A stretch of DNA of 64,000 nt from Demequina phytophila (GTDB lineage: Bacteria > Actinomycetota > Actinomycetes > Actinomycetales > Demequinaceae): positions 1 to 64,000 of the forward strand of contig NZ_BBLW01000009.1 in assembly GCF_000971135.1 (NCBI RefSeq), read 5' to 3'. The translations under genes and the position numbers were made by a program. Positions 1 to 8,999 of this stretch are shown here, piece by piece. The notes under the pieces were generated by a model that saw nothing but the letters and a program-made list of their open reading frames with translations, was not told the DNA's origin and did not search any database. Every line of letters begins with the position of its first letter. The stretch's first letter is position 1.

Positions 1-1997
1 GTCCCGGCGGCTTCGGCGGCCCCGGCGGCCGTCCCGCCCCCGGCGGCCGTGGCCGCGGCGGCGGCACCGCCGGCGCGTTCGGCCGTGCGGGCGGCAAGCC
101 CGTCCGCGGTCGCAAGTCCAAGCGCGCGAAGCGGGCCGAGTACGAGCAGCAGCAGGCGCCGGCGATCGGCGGCGTGCAGATCCCTCGCGGTGACGGCTCG
201 ACGCTCATCCGTCTGCGCCGCGGTGCGACCCTCACCGACTTCGCCGAGAAGATCGATGTCAACCCCGCGTCGCTGGTGACCGTCCTGTTCCACCTGGGCG
301 AGATGGCCACCGCGACGCAGTCGCTCGACGAGGACACCTTCGAGGCCCTCGGCGGCGAGCTCGGCTACGTCATCCAGATCGTGTCCCCCGAGGAGGAGGA
401 CCGCGAGCTGCTCGAGGACTTCAACATCGACATCGAGGCCGAGCTGGCCGCGGAGACCGATGAGGAGCTCGAGGCCCGCCCGCCGGTCGTCACCGTCATG
501 GGTCACGTCGACCACGGAAAGACCCGCCTGCTCGACGCGATCCGCAACGCCGACGTCATCTCCGGCGAGGCCGGCGGCATCACCCAGCACATCGGTGCCT
601 ACCAGGTCCACACGACCCACGAGGGCAACGACCGCGCCATCACGTTCATCGACACCCCGGGTCACGAGGCGTTCACCGCCATGCGTGCCCGTGGTGCCCA
701 GGTCACCGACATCGCGATCCTCGTGGTCGCGGCGGACGACGGCGTGATGCCGCAGACCATCGAGGCGCTCAACCACGCCCAGGCGGCCAACGTGCCGATC
801 GTCGTGGCGGTGAACAAGGTGGACAAGGAGGGTGCGAACCCGGCCAAGATCCGTCAGCAGCTCACCGAGTACAACCTGGTGGCGGAGGAGTACGGCGGCG
901 ACACCATGTTCGTCGACGTGTCCGCGCTCAAGGGTCAGGGCATCGACAGCCTCCTCGAGGCCGTCCTGCTCACCGCCGACGCGGGCCTCGACCTGCGCGC
1001 CAACCCGAACAAGGACGCCCGCGGCGTGGCCGTCGAGGCTCACCTCGACAAGGGCCGTGGTGCCGTGGCGACCGTCCTGGTCAACTCGGGAACGCTCAAG
1101 GTCGGCGACGCGATCGTCGCGGGCACGGCCTACGGCCGCGTCCGTGCGATGTTCGACGAGCACGACAACCCGGTCCAGGAGGCGCTCCCGGCGCGTCCGG
1201 TCATGGTCATCGGCCTGACCTCGGTGCCCGGCGCCGGCGACACCTTCCTGGTGGCCGACGACGACCGCACCGCGCGTCAGATCGCGGAGAAGCGTGCGGC
1301 CGCCGAGCGTGCCGCCCAGCTCGCGAAGCGTCGCAAGCGCATCTCTCTCGAGGACTTCAACAAGGCCCTCGAGGAGGGCAAGGTCGAGACCCTCAACCTC
1401 ATCATCAAGGGTGACGTCTCCGGTGCCGTCGAGGCGCTCGAGGACGCGCTGCTCCAGATCGACGTGGGCGACGAGGTCGACCTGCGCATCATCCACCGCG
1501 GTGTCGGTGCGGTGACGCAGAACGACGTCAACCTCGCGACGGTCGACAACGCCATCATCATCGGCTTCAACGTGCGTCCGGCCGAGCGCGTCCAGGACCT
1601 CGCGGATCGCGAGGGCGTGGACATGCGCTTCTACTCGGTCATCTACCGCGCGCTCGAGGACGTCGAGGCGGCGCTCAAGGGCATGCTCAAGCCCGAGTTC
1701 GAGGAGCGTCAGGTCGGTGGCGCGGAGATCATGGAGATCTTCCGCTCCTCCAAGTTCGGCAACATCGCCGGTTCGCTGGTGCGTACCGGTGTGATCCGCC
1801 GCAACGCGAAGGCCAAGGTGGTGCGCAACGGCGTCGTCATCGGCGAGCCGACCATCGAGACGCTGCGCCGCTTCAAGGACGACGCCACCGAGGTGCGCGA
1901 CGGCTACGAGTGCGGTATCGGCCTCGGCAAGTTCAACGACATCCAGGTCGGTGACATCATCGAGACCTTCGAGATGGTCGAGATCCCGAGGGACTGA
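1..1997 (+). CDS. infB: Translation initiation factor IF-2 (5' end outside window)
   Basis: IF-2 is the GTPase that places initiator fMet-tRNA on the 30S subunit and promotes subunit joining. The reading frame is open from base 3, so the N-terminus lies upstream. The visible part begins with a Gly/Pro/Arg-rich linker typical of actinobacterial IF-2, then an IF2_N-like segment (nt 174-450) and the G domain. G-domain motifs seen are GHVDHGKT (nt 501-524), DTPGHE (nt 651-668) and NKVD (nt 814-825), followed by the beta-barrel and C-terminal fMet-tRNA-binding domains. The stop overlaps the rbfA start (TGATG), so the two are probably translationally coupled. The family assignment is certain. Confidence 0.97.
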   Translation, partial: PGGFGGPGGRPAPGGRGRGGGTAGAFGRAGGKPVRGRKSKRAKRAEYEQQQAPAIGGVQIPRGDGSTLIRLRRGATLTDFAEKIDVNPASLVTVLFHLGEMATATQSLDEDTFEALGGELGYVIQIVSPEEEDRELLEDFNIDIEAELAAETDEELEARPPVVTVMGHVDHGKTRLLDAIRNADVISGEAGGITQHIGAYQVHTTHEGNDRAITFIDTPGHEAFTAMRARGAQVTDIAILVVAADDGVMPQTIEALNHAQAANVPIVVAVNKVDKEGANPAKIRQQLTEYNLVAEEYGGDTMFVDVSALKGQGIDSLLEAVLLTADAGLDLRANPNKDARGVAVEAHLDKGRGAVATVLVNSGTLKVGDAIVAGTAYGRVRAMFDEHDNPVQEALPARPVMVIGLTSVPGAGDTFLVADDDRTARQIAEKRAAAERAAQLAKRRKRISLEDFNKALEEGKVETLNLIIKGDVSGAVEALEDALLQIDVGDEVDLRIIHRGVGAVTQNDVNLATVDNAIIIGFNVRPAERVQDLADREGVDMRFYSVIYRALEDVEAALKGMLKPEFEERQVGGAEIMEIFRSSKFGNIAGSLVRTGVIRRNAKAKVVRNGVVIGEPTIETLRRFKDDATEVRDGYECGIGLGKFNDIQVGDIIETFEMVEIPRD

Positions 1998-2428
1998 TGG
2001 CTGACAAGGCACGGGCTCTGAAGCTCGCGGGCACGATCAAGAAGATCGTCGCCCGCGCGCTCCAGACCGAGATCAAGGATCCGCGGCTGACGTTCGTCAC
2101 CGTGACCGACGTCCGTGTGACCGGAGACCTCCAGCAGGCCTCCGTGTTCTACACGGTGCTCGGCACGGACGAGGAGCGGGAGGACGCGGCGAAGGGCCTG
2201 GCGAAGGCCAAGGGCCGGCTGCGGTCGATCGTGGGCTCGCAGCTCGGCATCCGGCTCACCCCCACGCTCGAGTTCCACCTCGACGCGGTCCCCGAGACCG
2301 CGGCGAGCCTCGACCGTGCCCTCCACGAGGCGCACGTGCGGGACGAGGAGCTCAAGCGGCTGCGCGAGACCGCGCAGTACGCGGGGGAGTCGGACCCGTA
2401 CAAGCACCCCGACGAGGACGAGTCCTAG
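1997..2428 (+). CDS. rbfA: Ribosome-binding factor A
   Basis: The 143-residue protein is an RbfA-family KH-like 30S maturation factor that acts late in 16S rRNA 5'-end processing. The N-terminal part (residues 1-110) contains the conserved pattern of basic helix, then IKDPRL, then VTVTDVRVTGDLQQA. The tail is acidic. It starts on an ATG overlapping the infB stop by one base and ends directly against the truB start. The order infB-rbfA-truB is a classical translation operon. Confidence 0.95.
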   Translation: MADKARALKLAGTIKKIVARALQTEIKDPRLTFVTVTDVRVTGDLQQASVFYTVLGTDEEREDAAKGLAKAKGRLRSIVGSQLGIRLTPTLEFHLDAVPETAASLDRALHEAHVRDEELKRLRETAQYAGESDPYKHPDEDES

Positions 2429-3370
2429 TTGGGACGCAAGGGCGGTCCCGAGCCCGTCCCCGGCCTCGTGGTCGTGGACAAGCCGGCCGGCTGGACCTCG
2501 CACGACGTCGTCGCGCGGGTCCGCCGGCTGGCGTCCACCTCCAAGGTGGGCCATGCCGGCACGCTCGACCCCATGGCGACGGGCGTGCTGGTGCTCGGCA
2601 TCGGCAAGGCGACCAAGCTGCTCACCTACGTCGTGGGGCACGACAAGTCCTACGACGCCACCATCCGGCTCGGCCAGTCGACCGTGACGGACGATGCGGA
2701 GGGAGAGGTCACCTCGACCGCGGACGCGTCCGCGGTGGGGGACGAGGCCATCCGTTCCGCCATCGCCCGGCTCACGGGGGACATCCTCCAGCGACCCAGC
2801 GCGGTCAGCGCGATCAAGGTCGACGGCAAGCGGGCGTACGCCCGCGTGCGAGGGGGAGAGGACGTCGAGCTGCCCGAGCGTCCGGTGACGGTGTCGCGCT
2901 TCGACCTCCTGGAGGTCCGGAGGGACGATGCCGTGGTCGACCTGGACGTCCGGGTGGACGTGTCGTCGGGCACGTACGTGCGCGCGCTCGCGCGCGACCT
3001 GGGTGCCGCGCTCGGCGTGGGCGGTCACCTGACCGCGCTGCGCCGCACACGCGTGGGCGGCATCGGCCTCGACCGTGCGAGGACCCTCGAGGACCTGGGC
3101 GCCGTGGTCGACGGCGGCGAGCCGCTCCCGCGGGTGCCGCTCGCCGACGCCGCCGCGGCGACCCTGCCCGTGCTCGAGGTGACGGACCGCGACGCGGTCG
3201 CGTTGTCCTTCGGGCAGTGGATCGACGCCGCCGTCGACGGCCCCACCGTCGCCATCGCGCCCGGTCCGCGGGCGGTCGCGATCGTCGAGCCCAAGGCGGG
3301 CCGCGCGAAGCCGACCATCGTGTTCGAGCCCGCCGCCGCATCGTCCCCCGCCGCTCCTGCGGCAGAATGA
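2429..3370 (+). CDS. truB: tRNA pseudouridine(55) synthase
   Basis: TruB converts U55 of the T-loop of tRNAs to pseudouridine. The 313-aa protein has the catalytic motif HAGTLDPMATG with the nucleophilic Asp at about residue 47, and the N-terminal VVDKPAGWTSHDVV signature. The start is a TTG that abuts the rbfA stop without a spacer; no better ATG/GTG precedes the conserved DKPAGWTSH block. The C-terminal tail is Ala/Pro-rich and carries a copy of the GCATCGTCC motif at 3338. Two further GGACGATGC copies lie inside the gene (2689, 2923). The stop overlaps the ribF ATG. Confidence 0.94.
   Translation: MGRKGGPEPVPGLVVVDKPAGWTSHDVVARVRRLASTSKVGHAGTLDPMATGVLVLGIGKATKLLTYVVGHDKSYDATIRLGQSTVTDDAEGEVTSTADASAVGDEAIRSAIARLTGDILQRPSAVSAIKVDGKRAYARVRGGEDVELPERPVTVSRFDLLEVRRDDAVVDLDVRVDVSSGTYVRALARDLGAALGVGGHLTALRRTRVGGIGLDRARTLEDLGAVVDGGEPLPRVPLADAAAATLPVLEVTDRDAVALSFGQWIDAAVDGPTVAIAPGPRAVAIVEPKAGRAKPTIVFEPAAASSPAAPAAE
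2689..2697 (+). repeat. GGACGATGC dispersed motif, first of 29 copies (coordinates of all listed)
   Basis: This 9-mer occurs 29 times by my manual count. As GGACGATGC on the + strand it starts at 2689, 2923, 4821, 8995, 10010, 17393, 25027, 28073, 31268, 34214, 41024, 43802, 47959, 53096 and 56804. As GCATCGTCC it starts at 3338, 4879, 8876, 12327, 16562, 27378, 28060, 29179, 34239, 41919, 44090, 53469, 54834 and 58309. Most copies extend to GGGACGATGCG, often followed by G/C-rich SCGG. With about 72% G+C, under one copy is expected. Its function is unknown. Confidence 0.9.
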
Positions 3371-4350
3371 CCCGCATGCACGTCTGGCGCTCGCTCGCGG
3401 AGATCCCCGACCTGGGTCCCGCCGTGGTCACGCTCGGGAACTTCGACGGCGTCCACCGCGGCCACCAGGCCGTGCTGCAGGCGATGGTGGCGGACGCGCG
3501 TGAGCGCGGCCACGTCGCCCTCGCGATGACGTTCGACCCGCACCCCAAGGCGGTGCATGACCCGGCCCACCAGCCGGAGCTCATCACGGGCCTCGACGAC
3601 CGCCTCGAGCGGCTCGCGGCGACCGGCCTCGACGGGGTGCTGGTGGTGCGTTACACGCTCGACTTCGCGCGCCAGACGCCCGAGGAGTTCGTGCTCGACT
3701 ACCTGGTGCACGGCCTGCACGCCTCGTGCGTGGTCGTGGGCCGCGACACGCGCTTCGGGCGTGGCAACGCGGGCGACGTGGGGACCATGCGCGAGCTCGG
3801 GGCGCAGCTGGGCTTCGCGGTGGACATCATCGACGACGCGTGCGCGATCTCGGAGTCCGGCCGACGCTGGTCGTCGACCTGGGTGCGCGAGCTGCTCGAC
3901 TCCGGGGACCTGCCGGCGGCGACCGAGGTGCTGGGCCGCGAGCACCGGCTGCGCGGCACCGTCATCCACGGCGACGCGCTCGGCCGCGAGATCGGGTTCC
4001 CCACCGCGAACCTCGACCACACCGCCGGGATGATCCCGCGCCACGGCGTGTTCGCGGGGTGGCTCACGGTGCTCGACGGGCATGCCAACGCGCGCGCCGG
4101 CGCGCTGGTCGGGGAGCGCATGCCCGCGGCCATCAGCCTCGGCATGAACTACACCGTGGGCGGCACCGACCTGCGCATCGAGGCGTACGTCATCGACCGC
4201 GACGGGATCGACCTGTACGACGCGGAGGTCGCGCTCGACCTCGTGGAGTGGCGCCGTCCCATGCTCGACTTCGGGTCGCTCGAGGCGCTGGTGACGGCGC
4301 TCGGCGAGGACGTCGACTGGTGCCGCACCGTGCTCGCCGTGCGCGCCTGA
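3367..4350 (+). CDS. ribF: Bifunctional riboflavin kinase / FAD synthetase
   Basis: RibF phosphorylates riboflavin to FMN and adenylates FMN to FAD. The start chosen is the ATG that overlaps the truB stop (ATGA), giving 327 aa, the usual size. The N-terminal nucleotidyltransferase domain has [11 protein letters not shown] at about residues 24-34. The C-terminal flavokinase domain starts near residue 190 with the conserved GFPTANL motif. Longer in-frame extensions overlap truB and have no conserved sequence. It is the last gene of the infB-rbfA-truB-ribF run. Confidence 0.95.
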   Translation: MTRMHVWRSLAEIPDLGPAVVTLGNFDGVHRGHQAVLQAMVADARERGHVALAMTFDPHPKAVHDPAHQPELITGLDDRLERLAATGLDGVLVVRYTLDFARQTPEEFVLDYLVHGLHASCVVVGRDTRFGRGNAGDVGTMRELGAQLGFAVDIIDDACAISESGRRWSSTWVRELLDSGDLPAATEVLGREHRLRGTVIHGDALGREIGFPTANLDHTAGMIPRHGVFAGWLTVLDGHANARAGALVGERMPAAISLGMNYTVGGTDLRIEAYVIDRDGIDLYDAEVALDLVEWRRPMLDFGSLEALVTALGEDVDWCRTVLAVRA

Positions 4351-4388
4351 CGCTCCCGGTCGCGCGCACCGCCCCGCGTCCTGTACCA

Positions 4389-4418
4389 TTGACAGTCGCC
4401 GTCAGAACGGCCGCGGAT
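4389..4418 (+). promoter_or_regulatory. Candidate rpsO promoter
   Basis: A perfect TTGACA lies at 4389-4394, with GCGGAT 18 bp downstream (4413-4418) as a weak -10. An alternative -10 is TACCAT at 4384. The remaining leader up to the rpsO GTG is about 60 nt, room for an S15 autoregulatory structure, though I could not recognise one. Confidence 0.35.
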
Positions 4419-4478
4419 CCCAGTGCACCGGAGAACATGCCCGGTTGCGCCGCGCAACGAACCGAAAGAGAGACCCCA

Positions 4479-4748
4479 GTGGCACTCGACGCAGCAGTGA
4501 AGCAGTCCATCATGACCGAGTACGCGACCCACGAGGGCGACACCGGCTCTCCCGAGGTTCAGGTCGCCGTCCTCACGCAGCGCATCAAGGACCTGACCGA
4601 GCACCTCAAGGAGCACAAGCACGACCACCACTCGCGTCGTGGCCTGCTCCTCATGGTCGGCCGTCGCCGCAACCTCCTCAACTACCTCGCGAAGACGGAC
4701 ATCAACCGTTACCGCTCGCTCATCGAGCGTCTGGGCCTGCGCCGCTAA
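4479..4748 (+). CDS. rpsO: 30S ribosomal protein S15
   Basis: S15 is a primary 16S rRNA-binding protein of the 30S platform. The GTG start is chosen because it gives the exact family length (89 aa) and is preceded by a GAAAGAGAG ribosome-binding site. Diagnostic segments seen are [19 protein letters not shown], then HHSRRGLL and RNLLNYL. The gene is followed by a strong hairpin terminator and then pnp, the standard rpsO-pnp arrangement. Confidence 0.97.
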   Translation: MALDAAVKQSIMTEYATHEGDTGSPEVQVAVLTQRIKDLTEHLKEHKHDHHSRRGLLLMVGRRRNLLNYLAKTDINRYRSLIERLGLRR

Positions 4749-4769
4749 GCGCAGCCCCTCCCGGCGTCT

Positions 4770-4809
4770 GCCCGGCCGCTCCCCTCAGGGGTCGCAGCGG
4801 CCGGGCTTT
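4770..4809 (+). terminator. rpsO intrinsic-type terminator
   Basis: The arms GCCCGGCCGCT (4770-4780) and AGCGGCCGGGC (4796-4806) are perfectly complementary over 11 bp and are followed by TTT. This is a good GC-rich stem for a high-G+C genome. Confidence 0.8.
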
Positions 4810-4818
4810 CGCGTACCC

Positions 4819-4888
4819 GGGGACGATGCGCGGGCCGGGCCCCGCACGAACGTCGCCGCGCGCGCCCGCGGGGCCCCCGCATCGTCCC
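4819..4888. repeat. Inverted pair of GGGACGATGCG motifs between rpsO and pnp
   Basis: GGGGACGATGCG at 4819-4830 is inverted at 4878-4888 (CGCATCGTCCC), separated by a G/C-rich loop that can itself pair (CGGGCCGGGCCCCG and CGGGGCCCCCG). The pair lies between the rpsO terminator and the pnp promoter. See the motif finding. Confidence 0.75.
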
Positions 4889-4898
4889 TCCCTGCTGT

Positions 4899-5090
4899 TA
4901 GGATTGTCGCGGCCCGGTTCGCCGGGCCGACCAACACAACCTGGCAGGCCAGCCGGATGCTGATCCTCGGTGGTGACCCCCAGAACCCCCTCCCGCAAGG
5001 GGACCGTTCTGAGCGTTTCGACTGACGATCAGTGACGCGGCGTGAGCCGCATCCGCCTGCCTGCCACGAATAGGCAAGGAGCAACTCCTG
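4899..5090 (+). ncRNA. pnp 5' leader, candidate Actino-pnp RNA, with promoter
   Basis: A TAGGAT -10-like hexamer lies at 4899-4904. The downstream leader begins with the hairpin GGCCCGG-TTCG-CCGGGCC (4911-4928). A second long hairpin follows: CAGAAC (4981-4986) pairs with GTTCTG (5006-5011), enclosing CCCCT/AGGGG. A ribosome-binding site AAGGAG lies at 5078. Rfam describes an Actino-pnp motif in exactly this position, upstream of actinobacterial PNPase genes. I assign it by position and structure, not by a covariance-model match. PNPase autoregulation would be the expected role. Confidence 0.55.
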
Positions 5091-7310
5091 ATGGAGGGTC
5101 CTGAGATCAAGTTTGCCGAGGCCGTCATCGACAACGGCGCCTACGGCACCCGCACGGTCCGCTTCGAGACGGGTCGTCTCGCGCAGCAGGCCGCGGGCAC
5201 CGTTGCCGCGTACCTCGACAACGACACCATGCTGCTGTCGGCCACCACGGCCGGCAAGAGCCCCCGCGACGGCTTCGACTTCTTCCCGCTGACGGTGGAC
5301 GTCGAGGAGCGCTCGTACGCCGCGGGCAAGATTCCCGGCTCGTTCTTCCGCCGCGAGGGTCGCCCGTCGACGGACGCGATCCTCACGTGCCGCCTGATCG
5401 ACCGTCCGCTGCGCCCGACCTTCGTGTCCGGCCTGCGCAACGAGATCCAGGTGGTCGTGACGGTGCTCGCGATCAACCCGGACGACGCCTACGACACCCT
5501 CGCGATCAACGCGGCCTCCGCGTCGACGCAGATCGCCGGCCTGCCGTTCTCCGGCCCCATCGGCGGCGTGCGCATCGCGCTCATCGACGGCCAGTGGGTC
5601 GCGTTCCCCAAGTACTCGCAGAAGGAGCGCGCCGTCTTCGACATGGTCGTCGCCGGCCGCATCGCGGGTGACGACGTCGCCATCATGATGGTCGAGGCCG
5701 AGGCGACCGACGACGCGTTCGAGCTCATCGCCGAGGGCGCCAAGGCCCCCACGGAGGAGGTCGTCGCCGAGGGTCTCGAGGCCGCGAAGCCGTTCATCCG
5801 CGCGCTGTGCGAGGCGCAGATCGCCCTCGCCGCGCAGTCCTCGAAGGAGACCCGCGAGTTCCCGCGCTTCCTCGACTACCAGGACGACGTGTTCGCCGCC
5901 GTGTCGGCCGCCATCGAGGGCGACCTCGCCGCTGCGCTGCAGATCGCTGACAAGCAGGAGCGCGAGAACCGTCTCGACGAGATCAAGGACGCCGCGCACG
6001 CGCAGTTCGACGGCCAGTTCGAGGGTCGCGAGAAGGAGATCTCCGCGGTGGTCCGCGCGGTCACCAAGAAGACCATCCGCCAGCGCATCCTCAAGGACGG
6101 CGTCCGCATCGACGGCCGTGGCCTCAAGGACATCCGTCCCCTCTCGGCCGAGGTCGCCGTGGTGCCCCGCGTGCACGGCTCCGCGATCTTCGAGCGTGGC
6201 GAGACCCAGATCATGGGCATCACCACGGTCAACATGCTCAAGATGGAGCAGCAGATCGACTCGTTCAACCCCGAGACGCGCAAGCGCTACATGCACCACT
6301 ACAACTTCCCGCCGTTCTCGACGGGTGAGACCGGTCGTGTGGGCAGCCCCAAGCGTCGCGAGATCGGCCACGGCGCGCTCGCCGAGCGCGCCCTGGTGCC
6401 CGTGCTCCCGTCGCGCGAGGACTTCCCGTACGCGATCCGTCAGGTGTCCGAGGCGCTCGGCTCGAACGGCTCGACCTCGATGGGCTCCGTGTGCGCCTCG
6501 ACGCTCGCGCTGCTCAACGCCGGCGTGCCGCTGAAGGCCCCCGTCGCGGGCATCGCGATGGGCCTCGTGTCCGACACGGTCGACGGCGAGACCCGCTACG
6601 CGGCGCTCACCGACATCCTGGGCGCCGAGGACGCGTTCGGCGACATGGACTTCAAGGTCGCCGGCACCTCCGAGTTCGTCACCGCGATCCAGCTCGACAC
6701 CAAGCTCGACGGCATCCCCGCCTCGGTGCTCGGCGGCGCGCTGTCGCAGGCCAAGGACGCGCGTCTGCACATCCTCGGCGTGATGGCCCAGGCCATCTCC
6801 GAGCCCGACGAGATGAGCCCGCACGCGCCCCGAGTGATCGCGGTGCGCATCCCCGTCGACAAGATCGGCGAGGTCATCGGCCCCAAGGGCAAGATGATCA
6901 ACCAGATCCAGGACGACACGGGCGCGGACATCTCGATCGAGGACGACGGCACCGTGTACATCGGCGCCACCGACGGCCCGTCGGCGGAGGCCGCGCGCGC
7001 CGCGATCAACGCGATCGCGAACCCGCACGTCCCCGAGGTCGGCGAGCGCTTCGTCGGCACCGTGGTGAAGACCGTCGCGTTCGGCGCCTTCATCTCGCTC
7101 AGCCCGGGCAAGGACGGCCTGCTGCACATCTCGCAGATCCGCAAGCTCGTGGGCGGCAAGCGTGTCGAGAACGTCGAGGACGTGCTCGGCGTGGGTCAGA
7201 AGATCCAGGTGGAGATCACCGAGGTCGACCCGCGCGGCAAGCTGTCGCTCGGCGTGGTCGAGGAGGCCGGCGCGGAGTCCGCGGAGGCCGAGGAGACCGT
7301 CGAGGCGTAA
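5091..7310 (+). CDS. pnp: Polyribonucleotide nucleotidyltransferase (PNPase)
   Basis: PNPase is the phosphorolytic 3'-5' exoribonuclease and RNA 3'-tailing enzyme. The 739 aa match the actinobacterial family. Two RNase PH domains (about residues 10-240 and 330-560) flank a helical linker. These are followed by a KH domain ([12 protein letters not shown], about residues 597-608) and an S1 domain (about 650-720). The ATG is preceded by AAGGAG. It is followed by a stable hairpin terminator. Together with RNase J and RNase Y in this window it covers most of the mRNA decay machinery. Confidence 0.97.
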   Translation: MEGPEIKFAEAVIDNGAYGTRTVRFETGRLAQQAAGTVAAYLDNDTMLLSATTAGKSPRDGFDFFPLTVDVEERSYAAGKIPGSFFRREGRPSTDAILTCRLIDRPLRPTFVSGLRNEIQVVVTVLAINPDDAYDTLAINAASASTQIAGLPFSGPIGGVRIALIDGQWVAFPKYSQKERAVFDMVVAGRIAGDDVAIMMVEAEATDDAFELIAEGAKAPTEEVVAEGLEAAKPFIRALCEAQIALAAQSSKETREFPRFLDYQDDVFAAVSAAIEGDLAAALQIADKQERENRLDEIKDAAHAQFDGQFEGREKEISAVVRAVTKKTIRQRILKDGVRIDGRGLKDIRPLSAEVAVVPRVHGSAIFERGETQIMGITTVNMLKMEQQIDSFNPETRKRYMHHYNFPPFSTGETGRVGSPKRREIGHGALAERALVPVLPSREDFPYAIRQVSEALGSNGSTSMGSVCASTLALLNAGVPLKAPVAGIAMGLVSDTVDGETRYAALTDILGAEDAFGDMDFKVAGTSEFVTAIQLDTKLDGIPASVLGGALSQAKDARLHILGVMAQAISEPDEMSPHAPRVIAVRIPVDKIGEVIGPKGKMINQIQDDTGADISIEDDGTVYIGATDGPSAEAARAAINAIANPHVPEVGERFVGTVVKTVAFGAFISLSPGKDGLLHISQIRKLVGGKRVENVEDVLGVGQKIQVEITEVDPRGKLSLGVVEEAGAESAEAEETVEA

Positions 7311-7330
7311 GCGCCTCAGGTTCTGACGCT

Positions 7331-7364
7331 CGAAGGGCGGTCCGGTGCGCCGGGCCGCCCTTCG
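7331..7364 (+). terminator. pnp terminator hairpin
   Basis: CGAAGGGCGG (7331-7340) pairs perfectly with CCGCCCTTCG (7355-7364) around a 14-nt loop, 20 bp after the pnp stop. No T-tract follows. Confidence 0.7.
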
Positions 7365-7393
7365 GCGTTCCTGGGCGCGTTCCCGCGCGGCAC

Positions 7394-7482
7394 GTTGCAG
7401 GACCACGCGGCGTTCCGTCCTGCATACGGGTCGCCGCGACCCGCATGCAGGACTGTTGCACCGGTGAACCTGCATGCAGGAG
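7394..7482. repeat. Cluster of TGCAGGA palindromic repeats
   Basis: Four TGCAGG-type units occur in 89 bp: TTGCAGGAC (7395), GTCCTGCAT (7417), GCATGCAGGAC (7443) and the palindrome CCTGCATGCAGG (7469). Two overlapping hairpins can form: TGCAGGAC with GTCCTGCA, and GCATACGGGTCG with CGACCCGCATGC (one mismatch). The cluster lies between the pnp terminator and the M16 peptidase promoter. Function unknown; an operator cluster or a small dispersed palindrome are both possible. Confidence 0.7.
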
Positions 7483-7537
7483 TCGACCGTGCCGGGCGCG
7501 GCCCACGGACCCGGACACCGCGCGCGGCGAGCGGGAC

Positions 7538-7543
7538 TAGGCT
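7538..7543 (+). promoter_or_regulatory. TAGGCT -10 element, probable leaderless start
   Basis: TAGGCT ends 7 nt before the ATG of the M16 peptidase, with no Shine-Dalgarno sequence between. This spacing predicts transcription starting at or next to the start codon. Confidence 0.5.
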
Positions 7544-7550
7544 CGCCCTC

Positions 7551-8870
7551 ATGCCTCACACCCTTCCCCTCGTGCACGCGGGAGCGCTCGGCTCCGACCT
7601 CGCCATCGAGCAGGACCACGGCGCCGTCATCCGCCGCAGCATCCTGCCGGGCGGCGTCCGCGTGCTCACCGAGCAGATCCCCGGCATGCGCAGCGCGACG
7701 CTCGGCGCGTGGATCGGGGTGGGCTCGCGCGACGAGGCCCCCGAGCACGCCGGCTCGACGCACTTCCTCGAGCACCTGCTGTTCAAGGGCACGCAGCGCC
7801 GCACCGCGCTCGACATCGCGGAGGAGTTCGACCGCGTCGGCGGCGAGTCCAACGCGCTCACCGGCAAGGAGTACACCTGCTACTACGCGCGGGTGATCGA
7901 CACCGACCTGCCGATGGCGATCGACGTGGTGCTCGACATGGTGACCTCGGCTCGCCTCGACCAGGCCGACTTCGACATGGAGCGCGGGGTCATCCTCGAG
8001 GAGCTCGCCATGAACGAGGACGACCCGGGCGACGTCATCCACGAGCGCTTCACCGAGGCGGTGCTGGGCGGCCACGTGCTCGGCCGGCCCATCGGCGGCA
8101 CGCCGGAGATCATCGAGGCCGTCACGCGCGACGCCGTGTGGGCCCACTACACGCAGCACTACTCGCCGGCAGGGCTGATCGTCACCGCCGCCGGGGGAGT
8201 GGATCACGACGCCGTGTGCGCGTGGGTGCACGATGCGCTGGTCGCCGGCGGCTGGGACCTCGCGGGCGACGCGGTGCCCGTGGGGCGGCGCGACCGGTTC
8301 GCGCCGGTCGAGGCGACCCTCACGCCCGAGGTGCGGATCCGCAGGAGCGAGCTCGAGCAGGCGCACGTGCTGATCGGCACGCGCGGCTTCTCCGCGACCG
8401 ACGACCGCCGCAGCGTCCTCGCGGTCTACAACGCGATCCTCGGCGGCGGGATGAGCTCCCGCCTGTTCCAGGAGATCCGCGAGAAGCGCGGCCTCACCTA
8501 CTCGGTGTACTCGTTCGGCGCCCCCAGCACCGAGACCGGGGTCTTCGGCATCTACGGCGCGTGCACGCCCGCGAAGGTCGACGAGGTCGAGCGCCTCATG
8601 GCCTATGAGCTCGAGCGCATGGCCGAGGGCGTGACGGAGTCCGAGCTCGAGCGCGCGAAGGGCCAGATCGCCGGCGGCATGGTCCTGCGCCTCGAGGACT
8701 CGTACTCCCGCATGTCCCGCCTGGGCAAGGCCGAGCTGGTGTACGGCGACCTGTGGTCCATCGCGGAGATGCTCGGCGACGTGCGGGCCGTGACGGCGGA
8801 CCAGGTGCGCACCCTGGCGGCGGACCTGGCGGGCCGCGACCGCGTGTCGGTGCGGGTCGGGCCCGCGTAA
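7551..8870 (+). CDS. M16-family zinc metallopeptidase (pitrilysin/MPP-like)
   Basis: The 439-aa protein has the inverted zinc motif HFLEH at about residues 71-75 and the distal conserved Glu segment ILEELAMNEDDP at about 147-158. The C-terminal M16 half carries the substrate-binding REKRGLTYSVYSF signature (about 307-319). The order pnp-M16 peptidase-dapB is common in Actinobacteria (here dapB is separated by the exporter cluster). The start is the ATG after a leaderless-type -10; longer in-frame extensions run into the upstream repeats. No signal peptide is seen, so it is probably cytoplasmic. Substrate unknown. Confidence 0.92.
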   Translation: MPHTLPLVHAGALGSDLAIEQDHGAVIRRSILPGGVRVLTEQIPGMRSATLGAWIGVGSRDEAPEHAGSTHFLEHLLFKGTQRRTALDIAEEFDRVGGESNALTGKEYTCYYARVIDTDLPMAIDVVLDMVTSARLDQADFDMERGVILEELAMNEDDPGDVIHERFTEAVLGGHVLGRPIGGTPEIIEAVTRDAVWAHYTQHYSPAGLIVTAAGGVDHDAVCAWVHDALVAGGWDLAGDAVPVGRRDRFAPVEATLTPEVRIRRSELEQAHVLIGTRGFSATDDRRSVLAVYNAILGGGMSSRLFQEIREKRGLTYSVYSFGAPSTETGVFGIYGACTPAKVDEVERLMAYELERMAEGVTESELERAKGQIAGGMVLRLEDSYSRMSRLGKAELVYGDLWSIAEMLGDVRAVTADQVRTLAADLAGRDRVSVRVGPA

Positions 8871-8999
8871 CCGGCGCATCGTCCCTGGTCAGCGCCCGCA
8901 TGGCGGGTGCTTATGCTGGCCTTACACAGTTGCCAGGCATCTCCCAGGTTCCGTCCATACGGTCTCACCGACAGTCGGTGATGATCGAACGGATGGACG

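Noticed and set aside
3217-3366. Extended N-terminus of RibF inside truB
   Set aside because: Arg-rich out-of-frame reading of truB; RibF homology begins at the ATG at 3367.
7394-7482. CRISPR-like array
   Set aside because: The units are short palindromes with unequal spacing; there are no repeats of 24-40 bp, no spacers and no cas genes.
4785-8879. A 1364-codon open frame on the minus strand opposite pnp and the M16 peptidase
   Set aside because: It is an antisense shadow caused by codon-position GC bias; it has no ribosome-binding site or domain and lies over two certain genes.
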